From positions 1 to 64,000 of the forward strand of contig NZ_BMSA01000040.1 of NCBI RefSeq assembly GCF_014648915.1: a stretch of DNA of 64,000 nucleotides, written 5' to 3'. A program made the translations under genes and the position numbers. Under the pieces are notes generated by a model. The model ran no database searches. It saw nothing but the letters and a program-made list of their open reading frames with translations, and was not told the DNA's origin. Shown one piece after another: positions 44,324 through 53,919 of this stretch (its first letter is position 1; each line of letters starts with the position of its first letter). Source of the DNA: Streptomyces phaeofaciens (lineage in GTDB: Bacteria; Actinomycetota; Actinomycetes; Streptomycetales; Streptomycetaceae).

Positions 44324-47300
44324 ATGACCGACGAGAAGATGCTCAGCTACCTCACGAGGGCCACGGCCGAACTCGAACGTACCCGCCGTCGTGTGGCCGA
44401 ACTCGAAGCGGGCAATGACGACCGGATCGCGATCGTCGGCCTGGGCTGCCGCTACCCCGGCGCGGACGGTCCGGCCGCGCTCTGGGACCTGGTGGCCAGC
44501 GGGCGCGACTCAATCGGTGGCTTCCCGGCGAACCGGGGATGGAACCCCGAGGTCGTACGGCAGGCCCCGCCCCACGGCGGGTTCCTCGACACGGCGACCG
44601 ACTTCGATGCCGAATTCTTCGGTATCTCACCTCGCGAGGCGCGGGCGATGGACCCCCAACAGCGGCTGATCCTGGAGACGGCATGGGAGACGCTGGAGGA
44701 CGCAGGACTGCCGGTGACCGACCTGGCGGGTACGGCGGTCGGAGTGTTCACGGGCGCCTACCTGCTCGGCCATCCGCAGCTGCTGCACGCCGCTGGCGAC
44801 CAAGTCCGGGGCCACGTCCTCACCGGCAGCCAGACCAGTGTGATCTCTGGCCGGGTGTCCTATGCGCTGGATTTCGACGGCCCATCGGTCACCGTCGACA
44901 CGGCCTGCTCGTCGTCGCTTGTCGCCATCCACTTGGCCGTTCAGGCGCTGCGAGCCGGCGATTGCGACCTGGCGCTGGCCGGCGGTGTATCGGTGCTGGC
45001 CACGCCGGACATCTTCCTAGAACTGGCCGCTCAGGGCACCCTTGCACCGGACGGCCGGTGCAAGGCGTTCGCCGACGCCGCCGACGGCACCGGCTGGTCC
45101 GAAGGGGTAGGGCTGGTACTTCTGGAACGCCTGCCCGACGCGCTCGACCGTGGTCATGACGTGTTGGCCGTGGTACGTGGCTCGGCGGTCAACTCCGACG
45201 GCGCGTCCAACGGTCTGAGCGCGCCCAACGGTCTTTCCCAGCAGCGGGTGATCCGCAGAGCGCTGGCCGACTCCGGCCTGACGGCCGCCGACGTAGATGC
45301 GGTCGAGGCGCACGGCACCGGTACCCGGCTGGGCGATCCGATCGAGGCACAGGCAATCCTGGCGACGTACGGGACGGACCGGCCCGCTGACCGGCCGGTG
45401 CTGATCGGCTCGCTCAAGTCCAACATCGGGCATACCCAGGCGGCGGCTGGCGTGGGTGGCGTAATCAAGATCGTCCAGGCTCTGCGCCATCAGCTGCTGC
45501 CGGCCACCCTGCACATCGATCGCCCGTCGAGCCGGATCGACTGGAGCCGGGGACACGCACAGGTGTTGACCGCACCGACACCCTGGCCGGTGTCCGAGCG
45601 GGTGCGCCGGGCTGCGGTCTCGTCGTTCGGCGTATCCGGAACGAACGCCCATCTGATCCTCGAAGGACCGGAGGTGCTTGGTGACCTGCCCCCTTCGGAC
45701 TCCGCTCCCCCGGCCGTCCCGGCCTCGTTCACGACCTGGGTCTTCTCGGCACGGACCGAACGAGCGGTGGCAGCCTACGCCGATCGGCTGCGCGGGCTTG
45801 CCAGCAGCGCGAACCTCAGTGACGTCAGCTGGTCGCTGGCGGCGCACCGAGCGCCGCTGCCGTACCGCGCGGTGGTGTCGGGCACAGACCGGGCCGCTAT
45901 CGTCGGCGGAGTGGAGGCGGTCGCGCGGCGCGAGCCCGCGGCAGGCATCGTCCAGGGGAAGGTCCACCCGGAACCGAGGGTCGCCTTCGTCCTACCCGGG
46001 CAGGGCGGTCAATGGGTCGGCATGGCCACGGAGCTCGCCGCCCAAGAACCGGCGTTCGCCGCCGCGTTACGTGTCGCAGCCGATGCGTTGCGGCCTCTGG
46101 TCAGCTGGTCGTTGACGGACGTGCTGACCGACCCCGAGGCGCTGACCCGGCCGGAGGTTCTCCAACCGGTGCTGTGGGCCGTCGGAGTGTCGCTGGCCGA
46201 GCTCTACCGGTCGTACGGCGTCGAGCCGGCCGCGGTCATCGGCCACTCACAGGGTGAGATTGCCGCTGCCTGCATCGCCGGCGCTCTGTCCTGGTCCCAA
46301 GGTGCCCTGGTCATCACCCGCCGTAGCGCGATTGCCTCCGAGCTGGTGGCCGATCGTGGAGCGCTTGTAGCCGTGGCGGCCGGCGCAGCTGAGACCGAGA
46401 AGCTTCTCGCCAGCGTCGGCGGCGGCCTGGCGATCTCGGTGATCAACGGTCCCGCTGCCGTGGTCGTCGGCGGGGAGCGCGACGCACTCCGGGAGCTGGT
46501 CGCGCGGTGCACCGCGCGCGGCATCGAGACGCATGAGATTGCGAATTCGTTCGCCTCACACACCGCCGCGATGGACGTGCTGCGCGAGCCGCTCGGCTCC
46601 GGCTCCGGACTGCCTACACCCTCGTACGCTGGCGCCGGACTCCCGATCTACTCGACGGTGACCGGAGCAGCCGCCAACGCGCACACGTTCGGGGCGGACT
46701 ATTGGTTCCGCAACTTCCGATCGACCGTGCAATTCGAAAAAGCGGTACGGGCCGCGCTCGCCGACCGGTGCACAGCGTTCCTCGAGCTCTCCGCGCATCC
46801 GGTGCTGCAATCGCCCTTGCACGAGATCCTCGAGGACAGTCTGGCCGAGTCGCCCCTTGTCACCCATGCGCTGCGCCGCGACGACGGCGGCACCCGGCGG
46901 TTCCGCGAGTCGCTTGCCGCCCTGTTCGTGCACGGCGTACCCGTGACTTGGACCGCGGCGTTCGCGACCGGCTCGCCGCGACGAGCCGCTTTGCCCACAT
47001 ACTCCTTCGAACGCCGCCGTTTCTGGCCCACGCCGAGCCGTGGCACTACCGGGGAAACGCCGGTCTACCTACCCACCGACGGTCATCCGTTCGTCGATGC
47101 GGTGCTGCCGTTGGCAGCCACCGGAGGCATGATGGTTCTCGGGCGGTTCTCGCTCGACAGGTACCCATGGCTCGCCGACCATGTCATTCGCGGACATCCT
47201 GTGCTGCCGGCCGCAGTCCTGCTGGAGCTGACCGCCTACCTGGGCCGCCGGGTCGGCGCGGAACACATCAGCGAACTCACCCTGCACCGGCCGGTAATCC

Positions 47301-50300
47301 TTCCGCGCGACACGGCCGCCCACTTTCAGATCACGGTCGGTGGTGCCGATGCGACCGGGCAGCGTGAACTGGCGGTCTTCGTCGATGTCGGCGAGGGCGA
47401 GTGGGTGGAGCATGCCAGCGGCTCGCTTCGCCCAACCGGAACCAGCGGTTCAGCAGCGCCCGTGACAGAGATGGTGGCACCGCGGTCCGAAGTGGACGTC
47501 TCGGCGTTCTACGACCGGCTGTCAGGGGTGGGAATCGAGTACGGACCCGCGTTCCGGGGCCTGGTCTCGGCGCGAATCACTGCCGGCGGCGCACAGGTGA
47601 CCGCAGAGGTGAGGTTGCCAGGCGATGTCCCCATGGAGGGCTTCCTGATCCCACCCCCAGCGCTGGACAGCGCCCTGCAAACGGTGCTGCTGACCGACGC
47701 CGTCACCAGCCGGTTGGCGTTCACGTTCAGTGACGTGCGGGTGCACCGGGCCGCAGGCAGCAAAGTTCAGGTCAGTAGCTCGGCTGATACCCACGGCGTG
47801 TCCGTCCGGCTGACCGACGCGGAGGGCGTCGCGTTGTTGAGTATCGCTACCGTCGGGCTGCGGCCACTTCCCGAAGTCGGCCTCGACGCAGTTCCCACCG
47901 ACCTTGCGATGCTGCGCGTGGGCTGGATGCCACTCCCGGCCTCGACTGTCCCGGCCGGTGACCCTCTTCCGCTGCTATCGGACGTACGGTCCGCAGCCCG
48001 CACCAGCCAGGACGCTCGCAAAGCGATCGCATTGCAGGTGCCGAGCTCGCAGGCAACCGACCCAGGGACCATACACCAGACGGTCATCTGGGCCGCCGAA
48101 CAGCTCCGGGTGTTCCTGAACGACGACCGGTTGGCCACCGGCCGACTGATCGTCTGCACCCGCGGGGCGGTTGCGGTGGGCGAGAACGAGCCGGTCGATC
48201 CGGCCGGTGCCGCAGTCTGCGGATTCCTCCGGTCGGCCCAGCGAGAGAACCCCGGACGCATCGCCCTAGTGGACCTCGATCCGGCTGAGCCCCTCATGCC
48301 GACACTGTCCGTCGACTTCGGACATGAGCAGGTCGCCGTACGTGCCGGAACAGTGCTTGTGCCCCGACTCGAGAGGCTGCAGTCGGCCGGGAGCGAGCAG
48401 GCGCGCACCATCGAACCAGGCGGCACCATCCTGATCACCGGGGGCATGGGCGGTCTCGGCACGCTTGTCGCCAGGCACCTGGCGGCGCGCTACGGCGTCC
48501 GGCACTTACTGCTGACCGGAAGGCGAGGAGGGTCAGTTCCCGGCTCCGCCGACATTGCGGCGGACCTGACGGGCCTCGGCTGTACAGCGACGTTCGCGGC
48601 CGTCGACGTCGCCGACCGCGACGCTCTCGCCGACCTGCTCGCCTCGATTCCCCCCGACCGGCCACTGACCGGCGTCGTTCACCTGGCCGGCGTCGTGGAC
48701 GACGGGCTGGCCGCCGGACTATCCCCCGCGCAAATCGACCGCGTGCTGTCGCCCAAAGTCGACGGCTTGTGCAACCTGGATGAGCTGACCCGGGAACGGC
48801 CGCTGTCGCTGTTCACCGTGTTCTCGTCGGTCACCGGAACGATCGGCGGCGCCGGCAACGCCAACTACGCGGCGGCCAACGCGTACATGGACGCCCTGAT
48901 CCGCCGACGCCGGCACGACGGCCTCCCCGGCAACGCCTTGGCCTGGGGACCGTGGGGCGTCGACTCGGGCATCGCGGCGAAGTTGTCAGCCGCCGACCGG
49001 CGCCGGCTGGAGCGGATTGGCATGCAACCGCTGACCGGTGAGGACGGAATGCACCTGCTCGACCAGGCGCTGACGGCCGATCTCGACAACGTGGTCCTCA
49101 CCCGACTGGACCTGAACGCGCTGCAGTCGGCCGACGAACGTCCGGAAATCCTGGCCGGGCTGATCCAGGAAACTCGGCACCACGACCACCGCTCGAGCGA
49201 CCACAGGGACGAAACCCAGCGCCTCTTGGCTCTGCCTGCCGACGACCGCGGACCGGCACTCACCGCTCTAATTGCCAGGCATGCGGCGATCATCCTCGCC
49301 CACCCTGACGACTCAGCGATCACCGGAACGCACGCTTTCAAGGACCTCGGTTTCGACTCCCTAACCGCGCTCGAACTACGTACCCGGCTGAAGCGGGCGA
49401 CCGGCCTCGCACTACCCGCCACCATGCTGTTCGACCATACAACGATTGCTGATCTAGCCAACCACCTCGCCAGATGCTTGGCCACCACCACCCAGCCACC
49501 GGCGCCTAAGGAGGAGACAACCGCGACCCCGGATGCGTTCAAGACCCCGCGGTCGCTGACCGAGCTGATCACCGAGATCGGCCTCAGCTCAGTCGCCGAG
49601 CAGCAGGTAGCCGTGGCTTACAAAATCACGCTGGCCGGAGCTGACCTACGGCCGATGGCAACTGATGCGGCGGAGTTTCGCGGGCGGATTCCGGTGCACG
49701 AGCTGTCGCCCGCAACCGGCCGAGAACCGCTCATCTGCATATGCCCGGTGGTGTCGTTGACGAGCCCGGACGCCTACCTGCGGCTGGCCCTCGAGCTGAC
49801 CGGCCGGCGGCAGGTGATCGCGGTGGTACCTCCAGGTTTCGGCGCCGGAGAGGCCCTGCCCGCCAACATCGGCGTGCTAAGCACGGCCCTGGCCGACGCA
49901 GTGCTCGCCCACCTGGGGGATCGACCCTACGCGCTGGCCGGCCTGTCATCCGGCGGTGCGGTCGCGCACGAATTGGCTCGCGAGACCGCCGCCCGAGGAC
50001 GGCCGGCGACCGGGGTAATCCTGCTTGACACGTATCGGATGAACGACCCCGTGGTCCACGCGATGGAGAACGCCCTGGCGACAGCCTTGGTCGGGCGGCA
50101 CCGCGGAGACGGTTTCACATTCGAGAACCTCACCGCCGGCGCCTGGTACGTCAAGCACCTCTTCTATCACTGGACGCCCGCCGAGATCACCGTTCCCTCG
50201 CTACTGGCACAGGCGACCGAGCCGATGACACCGGCAGAAGGCGAGAACTGGCGCAGCGACCTGGAACCGATCTCGGCAACAGTCGACCTACCCGGAAACC

Positions 50301-50401
50301 ACTTCACAATCCTGGAAGACAACCACGTCAAGGTAGCGGCGACCGCAATAGACGAATGGCTGGTCAAAGTCGTGAACGGTCCCCCCGAAAAAATGGAATG
50401 A
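44324..50401 (+). CDS. Type I PKS extension and release protein: KS-AT-DH-KR-ACP-TE
   Basis: The 2025-residue protein begins with a coiled-coil docking segment (LTRATAELERTRRRVAELEA). KS (about 32-455): C195 in DTACSSS, with VEAHGTGT and IGHTQAAAG. AT (about 550-850): S642 in GHSQGE and a FASH motif, which together favour methylmalonyl-CoA. DH (about 890-1170): H953 in DHVIRGHPVLP and D1115 in ALDSALQ, both intact. KR (about 1360-1560): TGGMGGLG, a VVDDG motif (B-type) and YAAAN. ACP: S1679 in LGFDSLTAL. TE (about 1790-2020): S1875 in AGLSSGG and GNHFTIL. No ER domain. One extension, ketoreduction and dehydration then release are predicted. Confidence 0.97.
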   Translation: MTDEKMLSYLTRATAELERTRRRVAELEAGNDDRIAIVGLGCRYPGADGPAALWDLVASGRDSIGGFPANRGWNPEVVRQAPPHGGFLDTATDFDAEFFGISPREARAMDPQQRLILETAWETLEDAGLPVTDLAGTAVGVFTGAYLLGHPQLLHAAGDQVRGHVLTGSQTSVISGRVSYALDFDGPSVTVDTACSSSLVAIHLAVQALRAGDCDLALAGGVSVLATPDIFLELAAQGTLAPDGRCKAFADAADGTGWSEGVGLVLLERLPDALDRGHDVLAVVRGSAVNSDGASNGLSAPNGLSQQRVIRRALADSGLTAADVDAVEAHGTGTRLGDPIEAQAILATYGTDRPADRPVLIGSLKSNIGHTQAAAGVGGVIKIVQALRHQLLPATLHIDRPSSRIDWSRGHAQVLTAPTPWPVSERVRRAAVSSFGVSGTNAHLILEGPEVLGDLPPSDSAPPAVPASFTTWVFSARTERAVAAYADRLRGLASSANLSDVSWSLAAHRAPLPYRAVVSGTDRAAIVGGVEAVARREPAAGIVQGKVHPEPRVAFVLPGQGGQWVGMATELAAQEPAFAAALRVAADALRPLVSWSLTDVLTDPEALTRPEVLQPVLWAVGVSLAELYRSYGVEPAAVIGHSQGEIAAACIAGALSWSQGALVITRRSAIASELVADRGALVAVAAGAAETEKLLASVGGGLAISVINGPAAVVVGGERDALRELVARCTARGIETHEIANSFASHTAAMDVLREPLGSGSGLPTPSYAGAGLPIYSTVTGAAANAHTFGADYWFRNFRSTVQFEKAVRAALADRCTAFLELSAHPVLQSPLHEILEDSLAESPLVTHALRRDDGGTRRFRESLAALFVHGVPVTWTAAFATGSPRRAALPTYSFERRRFWPTPSRGTTGETPVYLPTDGHPFVDAVLPLAATGGMMVLGRFSLDRYPWLADHVIRGHPVLPAAVLLELTAYLGRRVGAEHISELTLHRPVILPRDTAAHFQITVGGADATGQRELAVFVDVGEGEWVEHASGSLRPTGTSGSAAPVTEMVAPRSEVDVSAFYDRLSGVGIEYGPAFRGLVSARITAGGAQVTAEVRLPGDVPMEGFLIPPPALDSALQTVLLTDAVTSRLAFTFSDVRVHRAAGSKVQVSSSADTHGVSVRLTDAEGVALLSIATVGLRPLPEVGLDAVPTDLAMLRVGWMPLPASTVPAGDPLPLLSDVRSAARTSQDARKAIALQVPSSQATDPGTIHQTVIWAAEQLRVFLNDDRLATGRLIVCTRGAVAVGENEPVDPAGAAVCGFLRSAQRENPGRIALVDLDPAEPLMPTLSVDFGHEQVAVRAGTVLVPRLERLQSAGSEQARTIEPGGTILITGGMGGLGTLVARHLAARYGVRHLLLTGRRGGSVPGSADIAADLTGLGCTATFAAVDVADRDALADLLASIPPDRPLTGVVHLAGVVDDGLAAGLSPAQIDRVLSPKVDGLCNLDELTRERPLSLFTVFSSVTGTIGGAGNANYAAANAYMDALIRRRRHDGLPGNALAWGPWGVDSGIAAKLSAADRRRLERIGMQPLTGEDGMHLLDQALTADLDNVVLTRLDLNALQSADERPEILAGLIQETRHHDHRSSDHRDETQRLLALPADDRGPALTALIARHAAIILAHPDDSAITGTHAFKDLGFDSLTALELRTRLKRATGLALPATMLFDHTTIADLANHLARCLATTTQPPAPKEETTATPDAFKTPRSLTELITEIGLSSVAEQQVAVAYKITLAGADLRPMATDAAEFRGRIPVHELSPATGREPLICICPVVSLTSPDAYLRLALELTGRRQVIAVVPPGFGAGEALPANIGVLSTALADAVLAHLGDRPYALAGLSSGGAVAHELARETAARGRPATGVILLDTYRMNDPVVHAMENALATALVGRHRGDGFTFENLTAGAWYVKHLFYHWTPAEITVPSLLAQATEPMTPAEGENWRSDLEPISATVDLPGNHFTILEDNHVKVAATAIDEWLVKVVNGPPEKME

Positions 50402-50402
50402 G

Positions 50403-50621
50403 ATGGCTGCTGTGCTCAGCGGAGCCAAATTATCCGAAGCATTTCTGCCCAATTACGCCACGCCGACCGGCGACCCGATCCCCGAAGGCTCCGCCCTCGA
50501 CACAACGCTCGACCTGGCTCGGCTGCACCCCCCTGCGGCGGATGGAGCTGCTCACGCCGCTCTGGAAGACCGCATCGGCGCCACGTCGACAACGACTCCA
50601 TCACGCCAGCCGGCCGGCTAA
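50403..50621 (+). CDS. 72-residue peptide in the PKS operon
   Basis: ATG 50403 follows the PKS stop directly (TGAGATG), so translation is likely coupled. The 72-residue product (starting MAAVLSGAKLSEAFLPNYA) is polar, rich in Ala, Pro and Thr, with no cysteine, signal peptide or membrane segment. No family is recognised. Its place inside the operon argues for a role in the pathway, perhaps a small helper or an MbtH-like accessory, although MbtH motifs are absent. It may also be non-functional. Confidence 0.5.
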   Translation: MAAVLSGAKLSEAFLPNYATPTGDPIPEGSALDTTLDLARLHPPAADGAAHAALEDRIGATSTTTPSRQPAG

Positions 50622-50709
50622 TTAGGCAGCCGCCGAGGGACCCGCCTGCAACGGGCACGGCCAACCGGGCACCACAGCCGGAACCACATCACGAAAGCCG
50701 AGGTTCGAG

Positions 50710-51873
50710 ATGATCAGCACTGACGCATGGGTCCTTCCTCGTGGCCCCGGAGGTGGGACGCCGCCACCCCGCCGCTCCGCAGCGCTACGCCGCCAAATTT
50801 TTCATATCCCTGACCTGAAGGAGGACGAGGCACTCGTCGAACCGCTGTACGGCTCCTGGGAAGCCAACGTGGACCACGCGCTCGCTCGGCAACCGATCGA
50901 CGTCTGCCGCCAACGAGGCGAAGACGCTGTCGTCGTCGGCAACCTCGGCGTAGTGCGCGTTCTGCAACCGGACGCGGCCGGAACGGTCCGCACCGGCGAT
51001 GTCTGCATGGTGATGCCCTTCGGCCGCCGTGACCGGCACGGTTACGCCGAGCTCGTCTACGCCTACGACATGCCGGGCACCTACGGGTTGCTGGCGCGTC
51101 GTACGAAAGTCGCGGCCGACTTGTTGCTGCAAGTTCCGGACGACCCTCGGTACACGCTGGCGCAATGGGCCACCTACGCGCGCTACTTCTCGGCCTGGGA
51201 CAATTGGAGGGTTGCGTTCGCGTCCTGGCGAGCACAAATGTCCGACGCCGACCCGGCCGACCATCTCGTGTTCGGATGGGGCGGCGGGGTGGCGCTGGCC
51301 GAGCTGGAACTGGCTCGGCGGGCCGGTTTCCGGGTCGCGATGACCGCCAGCAGCGACGATAGGCTCGCTTACCTCGCCGCACGGGGCATCACCCCGGTCG
51401 ACCGGCGGGTCTTCCCCGACCTCGCCTTCGACGCCGACCGGGCTGTGGCGGACCAGCAATACGCCGACCGCTATCGCGCCTCGGAAAAGGAATTTCTGCG
51501 GGTGCTCGGCGAACTCAGCGACGGCACCGGCGCCGCCATCTTTGTCGACAACCTCGGCGGCTCGCTCATCAAGCCAACGCTCAAGGCGATCGCCCGCCAG
51601 GGCGTGCTCACCACGCTGGGCTGGAAGCACGGCATGGAAATCCCGATGCGACGCGCGAGCGAGTGCATTCGGCGGCACCTGCACATCAACACCCATGTCT
51701 GGCGGTACCAAGATTCCGCGCAGATCCGCGACTACCAGCTGAACACCGGTTGGTTGCCGGACCCGCACACCATCGAGGTGCGGAGCTTCGACGAGGTACC
51801 GGGCCTGGCCGACGACTTCGCCGCCGGGCGTACGACCAGCTACTTCCCGCTCTACCGAATGGAGGCGCCGTGA
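50710..51873 (+). CDS. MDR-type (zinc-dehydrogenase-like) enoyl reductase
   Basis: The 387-residue product resembles the medium-chain dehydrogenase/reductase superfamily. It has an N-terminal catalytic-like domain (NLGVVRVLQPDAAGTVRTGD, CMVMPFGRRDRHG) and a Rossmann segment FGWGGGVALAELELARRAGF, then a C-terminal part with IFVDNLGG and EVRSFDEVPGLADDFAAGRT. Zinc-ligand cysteines are not evident, so a quinone-oxidoreductase or crotonyl-CoA-reductase-like role is more likely than alcohol dehydrogenation. It could supply the enoyl reduction the PKS lacks. ATG 50710 has a weak CCGAGG-type site upstream. It overlaps the KSIII gene by 4 bases. Confidence 0.7.
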   Translation: MISTDAWVLPRGPGGGTPPPRRSAALRRQIFHIPDLKEDEALVEPLYGSWEANVDHALARQPIDVCRQRGEDAVVVGNLGVVRVLQPDAAGTVRTGDVCMVMPFGRRDRHGYAELVYAYDMPGTYGLLARRTKVAADLLLQVPDDPRYTLAQWATYARYFSAWDNWRVAFASWRAQMSDADPADHLVFGWGGGVALAELELARRAGFRVAMTASSDDRLAYLAARGITPVDRRVFPDLAFDADRAVADQQYADRYRASEKEFLRVLGELSDGTGAAIFVDNLGGSLIKPTLKAIARQGVLTTLGWKHGMEIPMRRASECIRRHLHINTHVWRYQDSAQIRDYQLNTGWLPDPHTIEVRSFDEVPGLADDFAAGRTTSYFPLYRMEAP

Positions 51874-52895
51874 CCACGGCCGGGATCAGAACGATCGGGC
51901 GTTTCCTGCCCGAACGAGTGGTAACTAACGCCGAGCTCGCCGATCGGCTGCCGACCAGCGACAAGTGGATCCAGGACCGCCTCGGGATCCTGACCCGCCG
52001 GGTCGCCGCCGACGACGAGTGGTCCTCCACCCTCGGGGCCCGAGCGCTGACGGACGCATGCCAGCGGGCCGGTGTGTCAGAGGACTCTGTCGACCTGGTG
52101 ATCTGCGGCACGTACACGCCTGACCACATGTTGCCCAACACGGCGTCGGCGATCATGGCACGGGTCGGGATGCGGTACACGCCGGGATTTGACGTGAATT
52201 CCGGCGGTTGCCCGGGCGCCGTATTCGCACTGGACGTGGGACGCCGCTATATCGAGTCGGGCGAGTACAAACGAGTCGCCGTCGTGCTCACCGATGTCGG
52301 CACCCGACTGCTCGACCCGGAGGACCGTACGGTCGGCGTAATATTCGGCGACGCGGCCGCCTGCTACATGCTGGAACCCGCCGTCACCGGCCGGGGCGTG
52401 CAAAAGGTCACGCTACGCAGCGATCCGACCGGCTATACCTCGGTGTACGCGGCCCGAGAGCACCGTACCGACGCCGCTGGCAAGCCGAAGGCGTCCGGTT
52501 TCGGCAACAATTTCACGACGATGCGCGGCCCTGAGATCCGGGAATTCGTGCTCGGCGAGATGCCAGCATTTATCGAGGCATTCGTACGCGACTGCGGCCT
52601 TACCCTGACCGATATCGACTTCTACGCGTTCCATCAGGCAAACCTGCGGCTGTTGCACGGCATCATGGAGCGGCTGGGTGAACCGCTGACGAAGACCCTT
52701 ACCAACATCGAGCGAATCGGGAACGTGTCTGGTGCCTCACTGCCACTGGTCCTGCACGATGCCGTGGAAGAGGGCCGGCTGCGCCCTGGAGACCGGACGC
52801 TGCTAGTCGCGTTTGGCGGCGGCCTCAACTATGGCGCGGCGCTGGTCGACTGGGCTGGCCCAGCGGACTTCCCAACCCGTGAGAGTTCGCGTTAA
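51870..52895 (+). CDS. FabH-like ketosynthase III
   Basis: The 341-residue product is a KAS III/FabH-type enzyme with the complete Cys-His-Asn triad: C114 in NSGGCPGAVF, H255 in FHQANLRLL and N285 in IGNVSGAS. Such enzymes condense an acyl-CoA with malonyl-ACP or transfer acyl groups (CerJ-type). Here it may load a starter on the discrete ACP or move the finished acyl group to another acceptor. GTG 51870 overlaps the MDR gene stop. It is the last gene of the operon; no clear terminator follows. Confidence 0.95.
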   Translation: MTTAGIRTIGRFLPERVVTNAELADRLPTSDKWIQDRLGILTRRVAADDEWSSTLGARALTDACQRAGVSEDSVDLVICGTYTPDHMLPNTASAIMARVGMRYTPGFDVNSGGCPGAVFALDVGRRYIESGEYKRVAVVLTDVGTRLLDPEDRTVGVIFGDAAACYMLEPAVTGRGVQKVTLRSDPTGYTSVYAAREHRTDAAGKPKASGFGNNFTTMRGPEIREFVLGEMPAFIEAFVRDCGLTLTDIDFYAFHQANLRLLHGIMERLGEPLTKTLTNIERIGNVSGASLPLVLHDAVEEGRLRPGDRTLLVAFGGGLNYGAALVDWAGPADFPTRESSR

Positions 52896-52936
52896 AACGT
52901 GCTTGAATTTTCTCCGTGATGCTGGACACTCAATGC

Positions 52937-53160
52937 TTACGGCGTGAGGGCATGGCCTTGCTCGTGTCGCTGCCGGATCTCCAGAGGGGTCAGGTAGCCC
53001 AGTCCGGATGCCTCCGTAGCCGCCTGCGGTTGTAGAACAACTCGATGAACTGGGTGAAGGTGCCGATCTTTTCCTTCAGCACCGCAAAGAGGGACTCGGC
53101 AGCGGCATTATCGAAACACGAACCGGTTCGTCCCATGCTCTGCCGCATCCCCAACAGGCT
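52937..53160 (-). mobile_element. IS3-family transposase fragment
   Basis: The minus strand encodes SMGRTGSCFDNAAAESLFAV, then LKEKIGTFTQFIELFYNRRR: the C-terminal catalytic end of an IS3-type DDE transposase, with the conserved DNA..ES segment bearing the final glutamate. After HPDWAT the frame stops, and the expected ending GYLTPLEIRQRHEQGHALTP follows in another frame, to stop 52937-52939. The N-terminal two thirds are missing. This is a decayed fragment. Confidence 0.7.
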
Positions 53161-53196
53161 GATTTCGCGCCGTAGTTCCCTGGAGGATGGGGTCTG

Positions 53197-53290
53197 TCAA
53201 GCCGCGTGAGTGGTGGGTGGTGCGAGTTCGTAGGTTCGTCCGTCGCGCAGGAGGGCCCAGAGCACGTTCAGCTGGCGCCGGGCGAGGGAC
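53197..53290 (-). mobile_element. Transposase C-terminal fragment, IS110-like (uncertain)
   Basis: The minus strand reads SWSLARRQLNVLWALLRDGR and ends TYELAPPTTHAA at a stop, 53197-53199. This resembles the C-terminal helix of IS110-type transposases (LARRxxxVLWAMLRD). Upstream sequence belongs to another element, so only about 30 codons remain. The family call is tentative. Confidence 0.35.
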
Positions 53291-53387
53291 CAGGACGGCT
53301 TGCTTCTGAGAACTTTCCCTCCGCGCTTTTGCGCTGGTAGTACCACTGCGATTCAGGGCAGTACACGGTGGCGACCTGGGCAGAGAG

Positions 53388-53738
53388 CTAAACGTTCGCG
53401 GCAGTCTTCTGCTGTAGCGCCGGGGAGGTTACCGCTGACCTTGCCCGAGTCACGAGGGACCGGGGCAGGCCGGCCAGTAGCTGGGGTCTCCTTAACCCAG
53501 CCGGTGACGGCTTCCTCGTCGCGCTCGGTCGCGCGGCGGGCGGGAAGCCGTGTCTGTGCAGCATCTGCGCGATGGCCGACAGCGTCGTGGTCTTGTGGAA
53601 CCGGCCCCCGATCAGCGTCTTGATCCGAGCCAGCGTCCAAGTCTGGTCCGTCCAGCCGAGCGCGACTGGCCCCGTGGCCAGCTCCTGCTCGAGCACTTCG
53701 AAAGAAGCAGCAGGAAGGGGGAGCGGTGGTGGCTGCAC
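53388..53738 (-). mobile_element. IS630-type transposase N-terminal fragment
   Basis: The minus-strand frame has LEQELATGPVALGWTDQTWT, then LARIKTLIGGRFHKTTTLSA and MLHRHGFPPAARP, the paired winged-helix region of IS630-type transposases. After about 53540 coding continues in another frame as RRATERDEEAVTGWVKET. The catalytic DDE domain is missing. This is a frameshifted fragment. Confidence 0.6.
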
Positions 53739-53919
53739 CTGTCTCGGGCGCTCCCGCCGTCGTGCGGTTCAGTCCCGCACATTCAGCCCTTTCAGGAACC
53801 CGCCTACCTTTATTGAATGGAAGACGTTGAAAGAATAGTTTACAAGTGTGACAAAGGGGTGTGAGGAACAACGCAAACGAATTAGCCGTATCACATCGGG
53901 ACACCGTTGGGAGGCATCA

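Noticed and set aside
51663..51869. Upstream extension of the KSIII frame
   Set aside because: It overlaps the MDR reductase in another frame and lacks a ribosome site; GTG 51870 gives the normal FabH N-terminus.
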